Shown: piece after piece, positions 35,465-43,799 of the stretch
How positions within the stretch are numbered: the first letter of the stretch is position 1
How the letters are laid out: the number at the start of each line of letters is the position of its first letter
Assembly (NCBI RefSeq): GCF_004519545.1
Contig: NZ_SDKM01000007.1
Coordinates: 62,001 to 126,000, forward strand
Direction of reading: 5' to 3'
Source: Nocardioides guangzhouensis
Lineage (GTDB): Bacteria > Actinomycetota > Actinomycetes > Propionibacteriales > Nocardioidaceae
Length of the DNA stretch: 64,000 nt
Notes under the pieces: generated by a model
What the model was told of the DNA's origin: nothing
The model's input: only the letters and a program-made list of their open reading frames with translations
The model's database searches: none
Position numbers and translations under genes: made by a program

Positions 35465-36382
35465 TCAGGCCGTGAAGTGCGCCGTCCAGGCCGGGTCGAC
35501 CGGCGGCACGTGACCGTAGCCACGCAGGATGAGGTTTCGTCGGACCCGCGCCAAGGTCCGGTCAGGCTCCCGGTAGATCCCGTCGGAGGTCACGATGAGG
35601 ATCTTCCACTCGCCGTCGTCGAGCTCCTCGCGCCGGGCAAGATCGGAGGTCCACTGCTTCTCGCGCTCGATGTGATGGCGGCCGTCGTACTCGATGACGA
35701 GCTTGATGTGGGGATAGCTGAGGTCGAACCGGCGACGCACCCTGCCCCTGCTGTCCAGGAGCTGGTGGTTGACCTTCGGCTCGGGGAGTCCGGCCAGCAC
35801 GATCAGCATCCGCAGCCGCGACTCCATCGGGGAGTCGACACCGTCGCGGACGTAGGAAGCACCCAGGCGTGCGAGGCCGGCGTAGTAGTCGGTGCTCTCG
35901 CGGCAGTACGCCTCCATCTCGGCCGCCGTCACGCCCAGGACCCTGACCATGGCGTCGCCGAGGACGACCAGGTCGACGAGTGACAGCCAGCCAGCGAGGT
36001 CGACGAACGTGCGGAGTGGGTGGGTGACCCGGAGGCCACGGTGACGCACGACAGGGAGTGGGCGTTCGGTGACGTGGGACTTGATCCCCGACCGGTATCG
36101 GCGCTCGTCGGGAGCCAGAACTGTCACGTGCTCGAAAGGGTGCTCCGGGACTGACAGGCCGAACAGTCGGGCGGCACTGAAGTGGCTCGCGCACGCCGTC
36201 GGCGGATGGATGTGGAGGGCGCCTCGGATCGGCGTCTCGTCAGTCCACGCATCACGGTGGATCCACACGTCGCGGAAGATGCGCCGGTAGAGCGATGTGC
36301 GGAGGATGCGTGGGTCCACGCCCGCACGCACCGCGTCGGCACGCGTGAACGGGCGCTTCTCGTCGAAAGCGTCGTCTGTCAT
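35465..36382 (-). CDS. DUF559/Vsr-like endonuclease-domain protein
   Basis: 305 residues. The N-terminal ~150 residues resemble the winged-helix part of AbiEi-like proteins (FTRADAVRAGVDPRIL). The C-terminal half has a PD-(D/E)xK-type nuclease pattern: E188 (SPMESRLR), D220 (RRRFDLSYP), E231 and D233 (KLVIEYDGRHH), then SDLARREEL. Related to Vsr mismatch endonucleases; target unknown. ATG at 36382, with CACCCT 7 nt upstream. It is bracketed by the CAATTG repeats on both sides. Confidence 0.72.
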   Translation of the reverse strand: MTDDAFDEKRPFTRADAVRAGVDPRILRTSLYRRIFRDVWIHRDAWTDETPIRGALHIHPPTACASHFSAARLFGLSVPEHPFEHVTVLAPDERRYRSGIKSHVTERPLPVVRHRGLRVTHPLRTFVDLAGWLSLVDLVVLGDAMVRVLGVTAAEMEAYCRESTDYYAGLARLGASYVRDGVDSPMESRLRMLIVLAGLPEPKVNHQLLDSRGRVRRRFDLSYPHIKLVIEYDGRHHIEREKQWTSDLARREELDDGEWKILIVTSDGIYREPDRTLARVRRNLILRGYGHVPPVDPAWTAHFTA

Positions 36383-36435
36383 GCCGGCAAGGGTGCGCCA
36401 CGGTGGGGCCACCTTGCTTGACTCATCCACAGGCC

Positions 36436-36630
36436 CGTCGTTCGCCCGCAATTGCAGCCGCGTTGCATCCGGGGAGAGCGGGCGATCCGTCGTACGGCCG
36501 CAATTGCCCCGGTATGACAGTTCCTGGGCGTGGAAACATGTCATGCGGCGGCAATTGCGGCCCCATGACAGTTCCGGGGTGAGCACGCCATGCAATACGG
36601 CTGCAATTGCAGCCGCATGGCAGTCGCAGG
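36436..36630. repeat. CAATTG palindromic repeats, right cluster (4 units)
   Basis: Four copies centred near 36450, 36502, 36553 and 36605, spaced about 51 bp apart. The ideal unit is GTCATGCGGCTGCAATTGCAGCCGCATGAC, itself a palindrome, with AACTG/CAGTT ends in some copies. Together with the left cluster the gene has seven units around it. The rest of the 300-bp gap to acs holds nothing I recognise. Confidence 0.85.
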
Positions 36631-36683
36631 AAAGACAGCAGGGCCGCGACCGCACGGGGCAGTCGCGGCCCTGGCCGATCGAG

Positions 36684-38654
36684 TCAGTCCTCCGACTTGC
36701 CGCTCGAGAGGCCCTTGCTGATCAGGTCCATCACGGAACCGTCGGCGAGGGTGGTGACGTCGCCGACCTCGCGGTTCTCGGCGACGTCGCGGAGCAGGCG
36801 GCGCATGATCTTGCCGGAGCGGGTCTTGGGGAGCTCGGGCACGATCATGATCTGGCGCGGGGTGGCGATCGGGCCGATCTCCTTGCGGACGTGCTTGCGC
36901 AGCTCGGCGACGATGTCGTCGCCGCCGTCGCCGGCCTCGTCGCGAAGGATCACGAACGCGCAGACCGCCTGGCCGGTGTCCTCGTCCTTGGCGCCGACGA
37001 CCGCGGCCTCCGCGACCTTCGGGTGGGACACGAGTGCCGACTCGATCTCGGTGGTGGAGAGCCGGTGGCCGGAGACGTTCATGACGTCGTCGACGCGGCC
37101 GAGCACCCAGAGGTCGCCGTCCTCGTCCTTCTTGGCGCCGTCGCCGGCGAAGTAGAAGCCCTGGTCCTGGTACTTCGCCCAGTAGGTGTCGACGAACCGG
37201 TCGTCGTCGCCCCAGATCGTGCGCAGCATCGACGGCCACGGCGCGGTGAGCACGAGGTACCCGCCGGAGCCGTTGGGCACCGACTCGCCCTCCTCGGTGA
37301 CCACGTCGGCGGAGATGCCGGGGATCGGGATCATCGCCGAGCCGGGCTTGCCGGCGGTGACGCCGGGCAGCGGGCTGATCATGATCATCCCGGTCTCGGT
37401 CTGCCACCAGGTGTCGACCACGGGGGTGCGGTCGCCGCCGATGACCTGGCGGTACCAGACGTAGGCCTCCGGGTTGATCGGCTCACCGACCGAGCCGAGG
37501 ATCCGCAGCGACGACATGTCGTGCTTGTCGGGGATCTCGCGGCCCTGCTTCATGAACGAGCGGATCGCGGTCGGCGCGGTGTAGAGGATCGTCACCTTGT
37601 GCTGCTCGACGATCTTCCACCAGCGGCCGCGCTCCGGGCTGTCCGGCGTGCCCTCGTACAGCACCTGCGTGACGCCGTTCGCGAGCGGCCCGTAGACGAG
37701 GTAGCTGTGGCCGGTCACCCAGCCGATGTCGGCGGTGCACCAGTAGACGTCGTCGTCCTTGAGGTCGAAGACCGCCCAGTGCGTGTACGACGCGCCGGTG
37801 AGGTAGCCGCCGGTGGTGTGCAGGATGCCCTTGGGCTTCCCGGTGGTGCCCGAGGTGTACATGACGTAGAGCGGGTGCTCGGCGTCGAACGCCTCCGGGG
37901 TGTGCTCGTTCGACGCCTGCCCGACGGCGTCGTCCCACCACACGTCGACGGAGTCGTCCCAGTCGACGTCCTGTCCGGTGCGCTTGACCACCAGCACCTT
38001 CTCGACGACGGGGGCCTTCTTGCGGGCCTCGTCGACGGCCGGCTTGAGCGCGGACGGCGCGCCCCTGCGGTAGCCGCCGTCGGAGGTGACCACGACCCTG
38101 GCCTGGCAGTCGTCGAGCCGGGAGGCGAGGGCGTCGGAGGAGAAGCCGCCGAACACGACCGTGTGCGGGGCGCCGATCCGGGCGCAGGCCAGCATCGCGA
38201 CCACGGCCTCCGGGATCATGGGCATGTAGATCGCGACCCGGTCGCCGGTGCGGACGCCGAGGTCGGTGAGCGCGTTGGCGGCGCGGGAGACCTCGTCCTT
38301 CAGCTCGGCGTACGTGATCGAGCGGGTGTCGTCCTCGGGCTCGCCCACCCAGTGGATCGCGACCTTGTCGCCGCGGCCGGCCTCGACGTGCCGGTCCACG
38401 CAGTTGTACGACGCGTTGATGCGGCCGCCGACGAACCACTTCGCGAACGGAGGGTTGTCCCAGTCGAGGACCCGGTCCCACTTCGTGTCCCAGTCCAGCC
38501 GCTCGGCCTGCTCGGCCCAGAACGCCTCGCGGTCCGCCGCGGCCCGGGAGTACGCGTCCTCCTTCAGGTTCGCGTTCGCCGCGATGTCGGCCGGGGGCTC
38601 GAACCGGCGGTTCTCGTGCATGAGGTTCGACAGGGTCTCGTTCTGCTCCGTCAC
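36684..38654 (-). CDS. acs: acetate--CoA ligase
   Basis: 656 residues, full length. AMP-binding motif MYTSGTTGKPKG, WWQTETGM, GRVDDVMNVSGHRLST and the regulatory acetyl-lysine motif PKTRSGKIMRR. It converts acetate, ATP and CoA to acetyl-CoA. GTG start behind AGGAGAG. It follows the actP genes, separated by a terminator hairpin, so uptake and activation are neighbours but separate transcripts. Confidence 0.96.
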   Translation of the reverse strand: MTEQNETLSNLMHENRRFEPPADIAANANLKEDAYSRAAADREAFWAEQAERLDWDTKWDRVLDWDNPPFAKWFVGGRINASYNCVDRHVEAGRGDKVAIHWVGEPEDDTRSITYAELKDEVSRAANALTDLGVRTGDRVAIYMPMIPEAVVAMLACARIGAPHTVVFGGFSSDALASRLDDCQARVVVTSDGGYRRGAPSALKPAVDEARKKAPVVEKVLVVKRTGQDVDWDDSVDVWWDDAVGQASNEHTPEAFDAEHPLYVMYTSGTTGKPKGILHTTGGYLTGASYTHWAVFDLKDDDVYWCTADIGWVTGHSYLVYGPLANGVTQVLYEGTPDSPERGRWWKIVEQHKVTILYTAPTAIRSFMKQGREIPDKHDMSSLRILGSVGEPINPEAYVWYRQVIGGDRTPVVDTWWQTETGMIMISPLPGVTAGKPGSAMIPIPGISADVVTEEGESVPNGSGGYLVLTAPWPSMLRTIWGDDDRFVDTYWAKYQDQGFYFAGDGAKKDEDGDLWVLGRVDDVMNVSGHRLSTTEIESALVSHPKVAEAAVVGAKDEDTGQAVCAFVILRDEAGDGGDDIVAELRKHVRKEIGPIATPRQIMIVPELPKTRSGKIMRRLLRDVAENREVGDVTTLADGSVMDLISKGLSSGKSED

Positions 38655-38803
38655 GATCTCTCCTGAACTCGATGGCTGGCGGTCCCGCCTCCGGGAACAC
38701 TCGCCAGCCTAGGGTGGAAATCCCCCGGCGACGAGGGTGCGGACGCCGCCGGGGGAAGTCTGTGCGGCGCGCCGTTGCGACCGCGTTGCCGCTCGCCACG
38801 GAT

Positions 38804-38883
38804 GGGCTCGGTGGCCGGCACAGGATGTGCCGACTCGCCTCGGGTGAGGCTCGGTGACCCGGCACAGGATGTGCCGGGTCACC
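38804..38883 (-). terminator. terminator hairpin of actP operon with duplicated unit
   Basis: A perfect 14-bp stem with GGA loop (38853-38883) lies just after the actP stop. Its core CGGCACAGGATGTGCCG occurs a second time at 38816-38832, 44 bp away, so the element is duplicated. Confidence 0.6.
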
Positions 38884-38893
38884 GTGGTGGGGA

Positions 38894-40558
38894 TCAGTGC
38901 TGGACCGCGCTCTCGGCGCCGGCGCCGGTCAGCGCACGCACCTCCAGCTCGGTGTAGCGCTCCTCGGCGTCCGGCTCCCGGGACGTGATCGTGCCGAGGT
39001 AGCCGAGCAGGAAGCCGAGCGGGATCGACACGATGCCCGGGTTCTCCAGCGGGAACCACGAGATGTCGATGTCGGCCGGCAGCAGGGACAGGTTCTTCCC
39101 GGTGACCGGGTCGATGCCCTTGCCGGAGACCACCGGCGAGAAGAACACCAGGCCGACCGCCGAGATCAGGCCGCCGTAGATGCTCCAGACCGCGCCGCGG
39201 GTGTTGAAGCGCCGCCAGAACATGTTGTAGACGATCGCCGGCAGGTTCGCCGAGGCCGCGACCGCGAACGCGAGCGCCACGAGGAAGGCGATGTTGAGCT
39301 TCTGTGCCGGGATCGCCAGCAGGATCGCGATCAGTCCGATCACGCCGGCCGCGATCCGGGCCACCCGGATCTCGTCGCGCTCGCTGGCCTTCCCCTTCTT
39401 CCAGACGCTGTTGTAGAGGTCGTGCGCCACGCTCGCGCTCGACGTAAGCGTCAGTCCGGCGACCACCGCCAGGATCGTTGCGAACGCCACCGCGGCGATC
39501 ACCGCGAGCAGGATCGCACCGCCGGTCGAGCCGGCACCGCCGCCGACCTCCTCGGCCAGCTTCGGCGAGGCCAGGTTGCCGGCCGCGTCCAGGCTGCCGG
39601 TGTCGAGCAGCGCCGCGGCACCGAAGCCGAGCACCAGCGTGAACAGGTAGAAGGTGCCGATCAGCCCGATCGCCCACAGCACCGACTTCCGCGCGTCCCG
39701 CGAGGTCGGCACGGTGTAGAAGCGGATCAGGATGTGCGGCAGGCCGGCGGTGCCGAGCACCAGCGCGATGCCGAGCGACAGGAAGTCGATCTTCGACGTC
39801 GTGGTGGCGCCGTACTTCAGGCCGGGCTCGAGGAACGCACTGCCGTGGCCGCTGTTGCTGGCCGCGGTGCCGAGCAGGTCGGAGAGGTTGAAGTCGAACT
39901 TCGCGAGCACGAGGACGACGATCAGCGCCGAGCCGGCCATGAGCAGGACGGCCTTGACGATCTGCACCCAGGTGGTGCCCTTCATGCCACCGACGGTCAC
40001 GTAGAACACCATGAGGATGCCGACCGCGAAGATCGTCACGTTGATCATCGCCTGGCTGTCGATGCCCAGCAGCAGCGCGACCAGGGCGCCGGCACCGACC
40101 ATCTGCGCGAGCAGGTAGAAGATCGACACGACCACGGTGGAGGTGGCGGCCGCGGTGCGGACCGGGCGCTGCTTCATCCGGTAGGCCAGCTGGTCGGCCA
40201 TGGTGTAGCGGCCGGAGTTGCGCAGCATCTCGGCGACCAGCAGCAGCGCGACCAGCCAGGCCACGAGGAAGCCGATCGAGTAGAGGAACCCGTCGTACCC
40301 CGAGAGCGCGATCGCGCCCGAGATGCCGAGGAACGACGCGGCGGACATGTAGTCGCCGCCGATGGCCAGGCCGTTCTGGAAGCCGGAGAACGAGCGGCCG
40401 CCGGCGTAGTAGTCGGCCGCCCCCTTGGTCTGGCGGCTGGCCCAGACGGTGATGCCGATGGTCAGGCCGACCACGGCGAGGAAGAGGATGGCGGTCAGGC
40501 CCTGGTGGTCGGTGCCCGCCGCCATCACGGACAGCTGGCTGGTGATCTGGCCGGTCAC
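38894..40558 (-). CDS. actP: cation/acetate symporter
   Basis: 554 residues, ~13 membrane helices, SSS family. AGGRSFSGFQNGLAIGGDYMSAASFLGISG at the start and TAGLPHILIRFYTVP in the middle match ActP. It imports acetate (or other short carboxylates) with Na+. GTG 40558 overlaps the DUF485 stop (GTGA). The long frame continuing upstream to 42127 is an artefact of GC-rich DNA. Confidence 0.93.
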   Translation of the reverse strand: MTGQITSQLSVMAAGTDHQGLTAILFLAVVGLTIGITVWASRQTKGAADYYAGGRSFSGFQNGLAIGGDYMSAASFLGISGAIALSGYDGFLYSIGFLVAWLVALLLVAEMLRNSGRYTMADQLAYRMKQRPVRTAAATSTVVVSIFYLLAQMVGAGALVALLLGIDSQAMINVTIFAVGILMVFYVTVGGMKGTTWVQIVKAVLLMAGSALIVVLVLAKFDFNLSDLLGTAASNSGHGSAFLEPGLKYGATTTSKIDFLSLGIALVLGTAGLPHILIRFYTVPTSRDARKSVLWAIGLIGTFYLFTLVLGFGAAALLDTGSLDAAGNLASPKLAEEVGGGAGSTGGAILLAVIAAVAFATILAVVAGLTLTSSASVAHDLYNSVWKKGKASERDEIRVARIAAGVIGLIAILLAIPAQKLNIAFLVALAFAVAASANLPAIVYNMFWRRFNTRGAVWSIYGGLISAVGLVFFSPVVSGKGIDPVTGKNLSLLPADIDISWFPLENPGIVSIPLGFLLGYLGTITSREPDAEERYTELEVRALTGAGAESAVQH

Positions 40559-40902
40559 GACGCCTCCCCCCGTCCCTCGCGGTACTCCTCGTCGAGCTGG
40601 CGGGCCAGCGGGTCGAGGTTCTTGGTGGAGTACTTGCTGTACATCCACGCGATGAGGAACGTCGTGACGAACTGCAGCAGGCCGAAGACCAGGGCGACGT
40701 TGACGTTGCCCCACAGCTTCGTGCTCATGAAGTCCGGCGCCCACATCGACATCACGACGTACAGCAGGTACCAGCTCAGGAATGCCACGGTGGCGGGGAA
40801 CGCGAAGCCGCGGTAGCGGCGCCGCAGCTCGGTGAACTCGGCGGTCTCGTGCAGCCGGTCGTAGACAGGATCGTGTCGTTGGGCCTGGTCGTGTGTGGTC
40901 AC
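40555..40902 (-). CDS. DUF485-family membrane protein, ActP partner
   Basis: 115 residues from GTG 40902 behind GAAGGGA. Two membrane helices with FAFPATVAFLSWYLLYVVMSMWAPDFM, the DUF485/YjcH signature. It accompanies ActP in nearly all genomes. The longer frame from 41037 adds a Pro-rich stretch that runs over the CRP-type site and is not supported. Confidence 0.87.
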   Translation of the reverse strand: MTTHDQAQRHDPVYDRLHETAEFTELRRRYRGFAFPATVAFLSWYLLYVVMSMWAPDFMSTKLWGNVNVALVFGLLQFVTTFLIAWMYSKYSTKNLDPLARQLDEEYREGRGEAS

Positions 40903-40941
40903 GGGGGCCGTCCCTTCGGTCGCCTCGGGTGCTGGAGCGGG

Positions 40942-40957
40942 TGTGATCGCGCTCACG
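40942..40957. promoter_or_regulatory. CRP/GlxR binding site upstream of DUF485-actP
   Basis: TGTGATCGCGCTCACG matches the TGTGA-N6-TCACA consensus in nine of ten half-site positions. It is centred 47 bp upstream of the DUF485 start. The gap 40903-41079 also separates this operon from the second symporter. Confidence 0.6.
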
Positions 40958-41079
40958 CTGACAGGCGTACGTACCCCGATTGCAGGGGTGCGGGCGGGTA
41001 CGTCGCCCGGCGGGGCGGGCGGGTCGGTGAACGGCACGATTCGTACGACGAACGGTCGGGCAAGGCGCCCCGGGACCGG

Positions 41080-42585
41080 TCAGCCGCGGTCGAGCGCGAC
41101 CGCCTCGGGCGTGTGCAGGCGCACCATGAACCGCAGCACGTGCGGCGGCACCCGGCCGCGGGTGGCGCGGGAGACGACGACCATGGTGGCGAACGCCAGC
41201 GGCACCGACCAGGCGGCGGGCTGGCCGAGCAGCGCGGCGCCCCAGCCGAGGGTCTGCTCGTTGCCGAGCGCGTAGACCACCCCGGTGCCGGAGCCGAGGA
41301 ACCCGACCGCCATCCCCGCCAGCGCGCCCACGTCGGTCAGGCCGCGCCACCAGATGCCGAGCACCAGCAGCGGGCAGAACGTCGACGCGGCCACCGCGAA
41401 CGCCAGGCCCACCGCCCGGGCAACGCCGACGTTCGGCGCGGCCAGCGCGAGCAGCCCGGGGACCGCGACCGCGACCACCGCGCCCAGCCGGAACGCGGTG
41501 ATGCCGGGGAGCCGGGCCCGGCCGAACACGTCCTGGGAGACCACGCCGGCCACCGCGATCGACAGGCCGGAGGAGGTGGAGAGGAACGCCGCGAAGGCGC
41601 CGGCGGTGACCAGCGCCGCAAGCAGGTCGCCGCCGGTGCCGGGCACCATCAGCTGCGGCAGCTCCAGCACCAGGACGTCGGGCCGCGCGTCGCCGCCGTA
41701 CACACGGCCGAGGGCGCCGTACACAGGCGGCAGCAGGTAGAAGATCCCGAGCAGCCCGAGCACCACCATCGTGGTCCGGCGGGCGGCCCGGCCGTCGGGG
41801 TTCGTGTAGAAGCGGACCACCACGTGCGGGAGGCCCATGGTGCCCAGGAACGTCGCGACGATCAGCGAGTAGGTCAGGTAGAGGCCCTCGGCGCCGCCGC
41901 TGCCCAGCGGCAGCGACCACAGCGAGCCCTCGTCCCCGCCGCCGGCCGCGTCCGCCGGGTTGGGGGCGCCGTCGCCGACCCAGACCCCGAGCAGCACGAT
42001 CGCCGGGATCAGCAGTGCGGTCAGCTTCAGCCAGTACTGGAAGGCCTGCACGAAGGTGATGCTCCGCATCCCGCCGGAGATCACGTTGACCAGCACCACG
42101 ACGGCGACCACGACCGCGCCGAGCCACTGGGGCGCGCCGATCGCCGCCTCCATCACCAGGCCCGCGCCCTGGAACTGGGGGAGGAGGTACAGCCAGCCGA
42201 TCGCGACCACCAGCAGCGACGACGCCGCCCGGACCCGAGGCGACGCGAGCCGGGCCTCGGCGAAGTCGGGCAGCGTGTAGGCGCCGGAGCGGCGCAGCGG
42301 GGCGGCCACCAGCACCAGCAGCACCAGGTAGCCGGCGGTCCAGCCGACGGGGTACCAGAGCATGTCGGCGCCGAAGACCAGCACCAGTCCGGCGACGCCG
42401 AGGAACGACGCGGCCGAGAGGTACTCCCCGCCGATCGCGGAGGCGTTCAGCGCTGGCCGGACCGTGCGGGAGGCGACGAAGAAGTCGCTGGTGGTGCGGC
42501 TGAACCGCAGCCCCCAGGTGCCGATCGCCAGCGTCGCGACGGTCACCAGGACCACCGCGACGACGCTCGGCGCCGAGCCGTTCAC
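41080..42585 (-). CDS. SSS-family cation/carboxylate symporter
   Basis: 501 residues, ~13 helices. FVASRTVRPALNASAIGGEYLSAASFLG and TMGLPHVVVRFYTNPDG closely parallel ActP, so it is a diverged paralogue. Placed behind the LytSR-type genes and overlapping the small membrane protein by 4 bp; a carboxylate such as acetate, propionate or pyruvate is the likely cargo. Confidence 0.9.
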   Translation of the reverse strand: MNGSAPSVVAVVLVTVATLAIGTWGLRFSRTTSDFFVASRTVRPALNASAIGGEYLSAASFLGVAGLVLVFGADMLWYPVGWTAGYLVLLVLVAAPLRRSGAYTLPDFAEARLASPRVRAASSLLVVAIGWLYLLPQFQGAGLVMEAAIGAPQWLGAVVVAVVVLVNVISGGMRSITFVQAFQYWLKLTALLIPAIVLLGVWVGDGAPNPADAAGGGDEGSLWSLPLGSGGAEGLYLTYSLIVATFLGTMGLPHVVVRFYTNPDGRAARRTTMVVLGLLGIFYLLPPVYGALGRVYGGDARPDVLVLELPQLMVPGTGGDLLAALVTAGAFAAFLSTSSGLSIAVAGVVSQDVFGRARLPGITAFRLGAVVAVAVPGLLALAAPNVGVARAVGLAFAVAASTFCPLLVLGIWWRGLTDVGALAGMAVGFLGSGTGVVYALGNEQTLGWGAALLGQPAAWSVPLAFATMVVVSRATRGRVPPHVLRFMVRLHTPEAVALDRG

Positions 42586-42977
42586 GGCTCGAGGCCCCCG
42601 CCCGGCCGCTCCGCGATCTCCACCAGCTCGGCGAAGTCGCCCTCGTTGCGCTCGGCCCGGCGCACGTAGAAGACGCCGAGACCCACCAGGAACGGGTAGA
42701 CCAGCCCGCCGAGCACCAGCCAGGCCAGCGGCAGCCCGAGCACCCGCACGTCGGCCAGCCCGGGCGCCAGGTGGAAGGCGAGGGGTACGCCGGCGGCGAA
42801 GGCGGCCAGCGGCAGCAGCGTCACGAAGGCGAGGCGGAGCTGGCTGCGCAGCAGCGACCCGAGCAGCACCGACCCGAGCAGGGTCTGCTCGTCGATCTCG
42901 CTGGTGCGGGGACGGCGGGGGGCCGCGCGCCGGGCCGGCCCGGTGACCCGGACCCGCTCCGGTGGGCCCTCGGTCAT
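42582..42977 (-). CDS. small membrane protein partner of the second symporter
   Basis: 131 residues, basic N-terminus then two helices, ending with VRRAERNEGDFAELVEI. The position right before an ActP paralogue equals that of DUF485 proteins, and it probably plays the same role although the sequence is diverged. ATGA overlap with the symporter gene. Confidence 0.7.
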   Translation of the reverse strand: MTEGPPERVRVTGPARRAAPRRPRTSEIDEQTLLGSVLLGSLLRSQLRLAFVTLLPLAAFAAGVPLAFHLAPGLADVRVLGLPLAWLVLGGLVYPFLVGLGVFYVRRAERNEGDFAELVEIAERPGGGLEP

Positions 42978-43004
42978 GGCGGGGTCATGGCGGGGTCATG
43001 GCGG
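42972..43004. repeat. 11-bp triplicated start region
   Basis: Three tandem GGTCATGGCGG units (11 bp) in front of the small membrane protein create three ATGs on the minus strand, each in a different frame. Only the one at 42977 opens the gene; the others would stop at once. Confidence 0.6.
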
Positions 43005-43006
43005 GC

Positions 43007-43747
43007 TCACCGCCGGCTCCGGGTCAGCAGCTCGCGCAGCTCCGGGGTGTGCCGGCGGCTCACCGTCAGGTCGGTGCCCCCGACGACGACCGTGCAGCGG
43101 CCGGACTCCATCCGCACCTCGTCGATGTGCGCGAGCGCGACCAGCAGGGAGCGGTGGATCCGGACGAACCCGGCCGGTCCCCAGTCCTGCTCGAGCTGGC
43201 TGAGCGGGGTGCGCAGCAGGTGCGACCCCTCCGCGGTGTGCAGGCGCGCGTAGTCGCCGTGCGCCTCGACGTAGGTGATGTCGGAGCGGTTGAGGAACCG
43301 GGTCACGCCGCCGCGCTCCACGGGCACCTGCTCGTCCTCGCCGCTGACGCCCTGTCCGGCGCCCTCGACCACGCGGCGTACCGCCTCGGCCAGGCGCTCG
43401 GCCCGGACCGGCTTGAGGACGTAGTCGACCGCCCGCAGCTCGAACGCGTCGACCGCGTGCTCCTCGTGCGCGGTGACGAAGACGACCGGCGGCGGGGTCC
43501 GGAACCGGGCCAGCACCTGCGCCAGCTCCAAGCCGCTCAGCCCGGGCATCTGCACGTCGAGGAAGATCGCGTCCACCTCGAGGTCCTGCAGGAGCCGCAG
43601 CGCCTCGGTGGCCGAGTCGCAGGTGAGCACGCCCTGCACCCGCGGGTCCCGCGACAGCAGCCAGGACAGCTCGTCGAGGGCCGGCCGCTCGTCGTCGATG
43701 ACGAGGACGCGCAGTCCCTGCTGGCCGCTGCCGGTGGAGGTGCTCAT
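43007..43747 (-). CDS. LytTR-family response regulator
   Basis: 246 residues. Receiver with DDE (18-20), phospho-acceptor D64 (IFLDVQMPG) and a LytTR DNA-binding domain (VERGGVTRFLNRSDITYVEAHGDYARLHT, then FVRIHRSLLVALAHI). It pairs with the kinase encoded just upstream and likely controls the following symporter genes, as BtsSR/YpdAB-type systems control carboxylate carriers in other bacteria. Confidence 0.92.
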   Translation of the reverse strand: MSTSTGSGQQGLRVLVIDDERPALDELSWLLSRDPRVQGVLTCDSATEALRLLQDLEVDAIFLDVQMPGLSGLELAQVLARFRTPPPVVFVTAHEEHAVDAFELRAVDYVLKPVRAERLAEAVRRVVEGAGQGVSGEDEQVPVERGGVTRFLNRSDITYVEAHGDYARLHTAEGSHLLRTPLSQLEQDWGPAGFVRIHRSLLVALAHIDEVRMESGRCTVVVGGTDLTVSRRHTPELRELLTRSRR

Positions 43748-43799
43748 GCGGGGTCCCTGCGACGGCGCGAGCGGAGCGAGTGGGGTCGTGGGGCGGTCA
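43745..43799. repeat. 49-nt intercistronic element, copy B
   Basis: Gap 43748-43796 between the kinase stop and the regulator start. Same length as copy A at 22113, aligning without gaps (32 of 49 identical, 22 of 27 in the conserved half). Confidence 0.6.

Noticed and set aside
35465..36382. Toxin-antitoxin module (AbiEi-like N-terminus)
   Set aside because: There is no partner toxin gene next to it and the C-terminal half looks like a nuclease.
38894..42127. Continuous 1077-codon frame through actP and the second symporter region
   Set aside because: Only the part from GTG 40558 encodes ActP; upstream it is antisense-like low-complexity sequence in the wrong frame of DUF485 and the second symporter.
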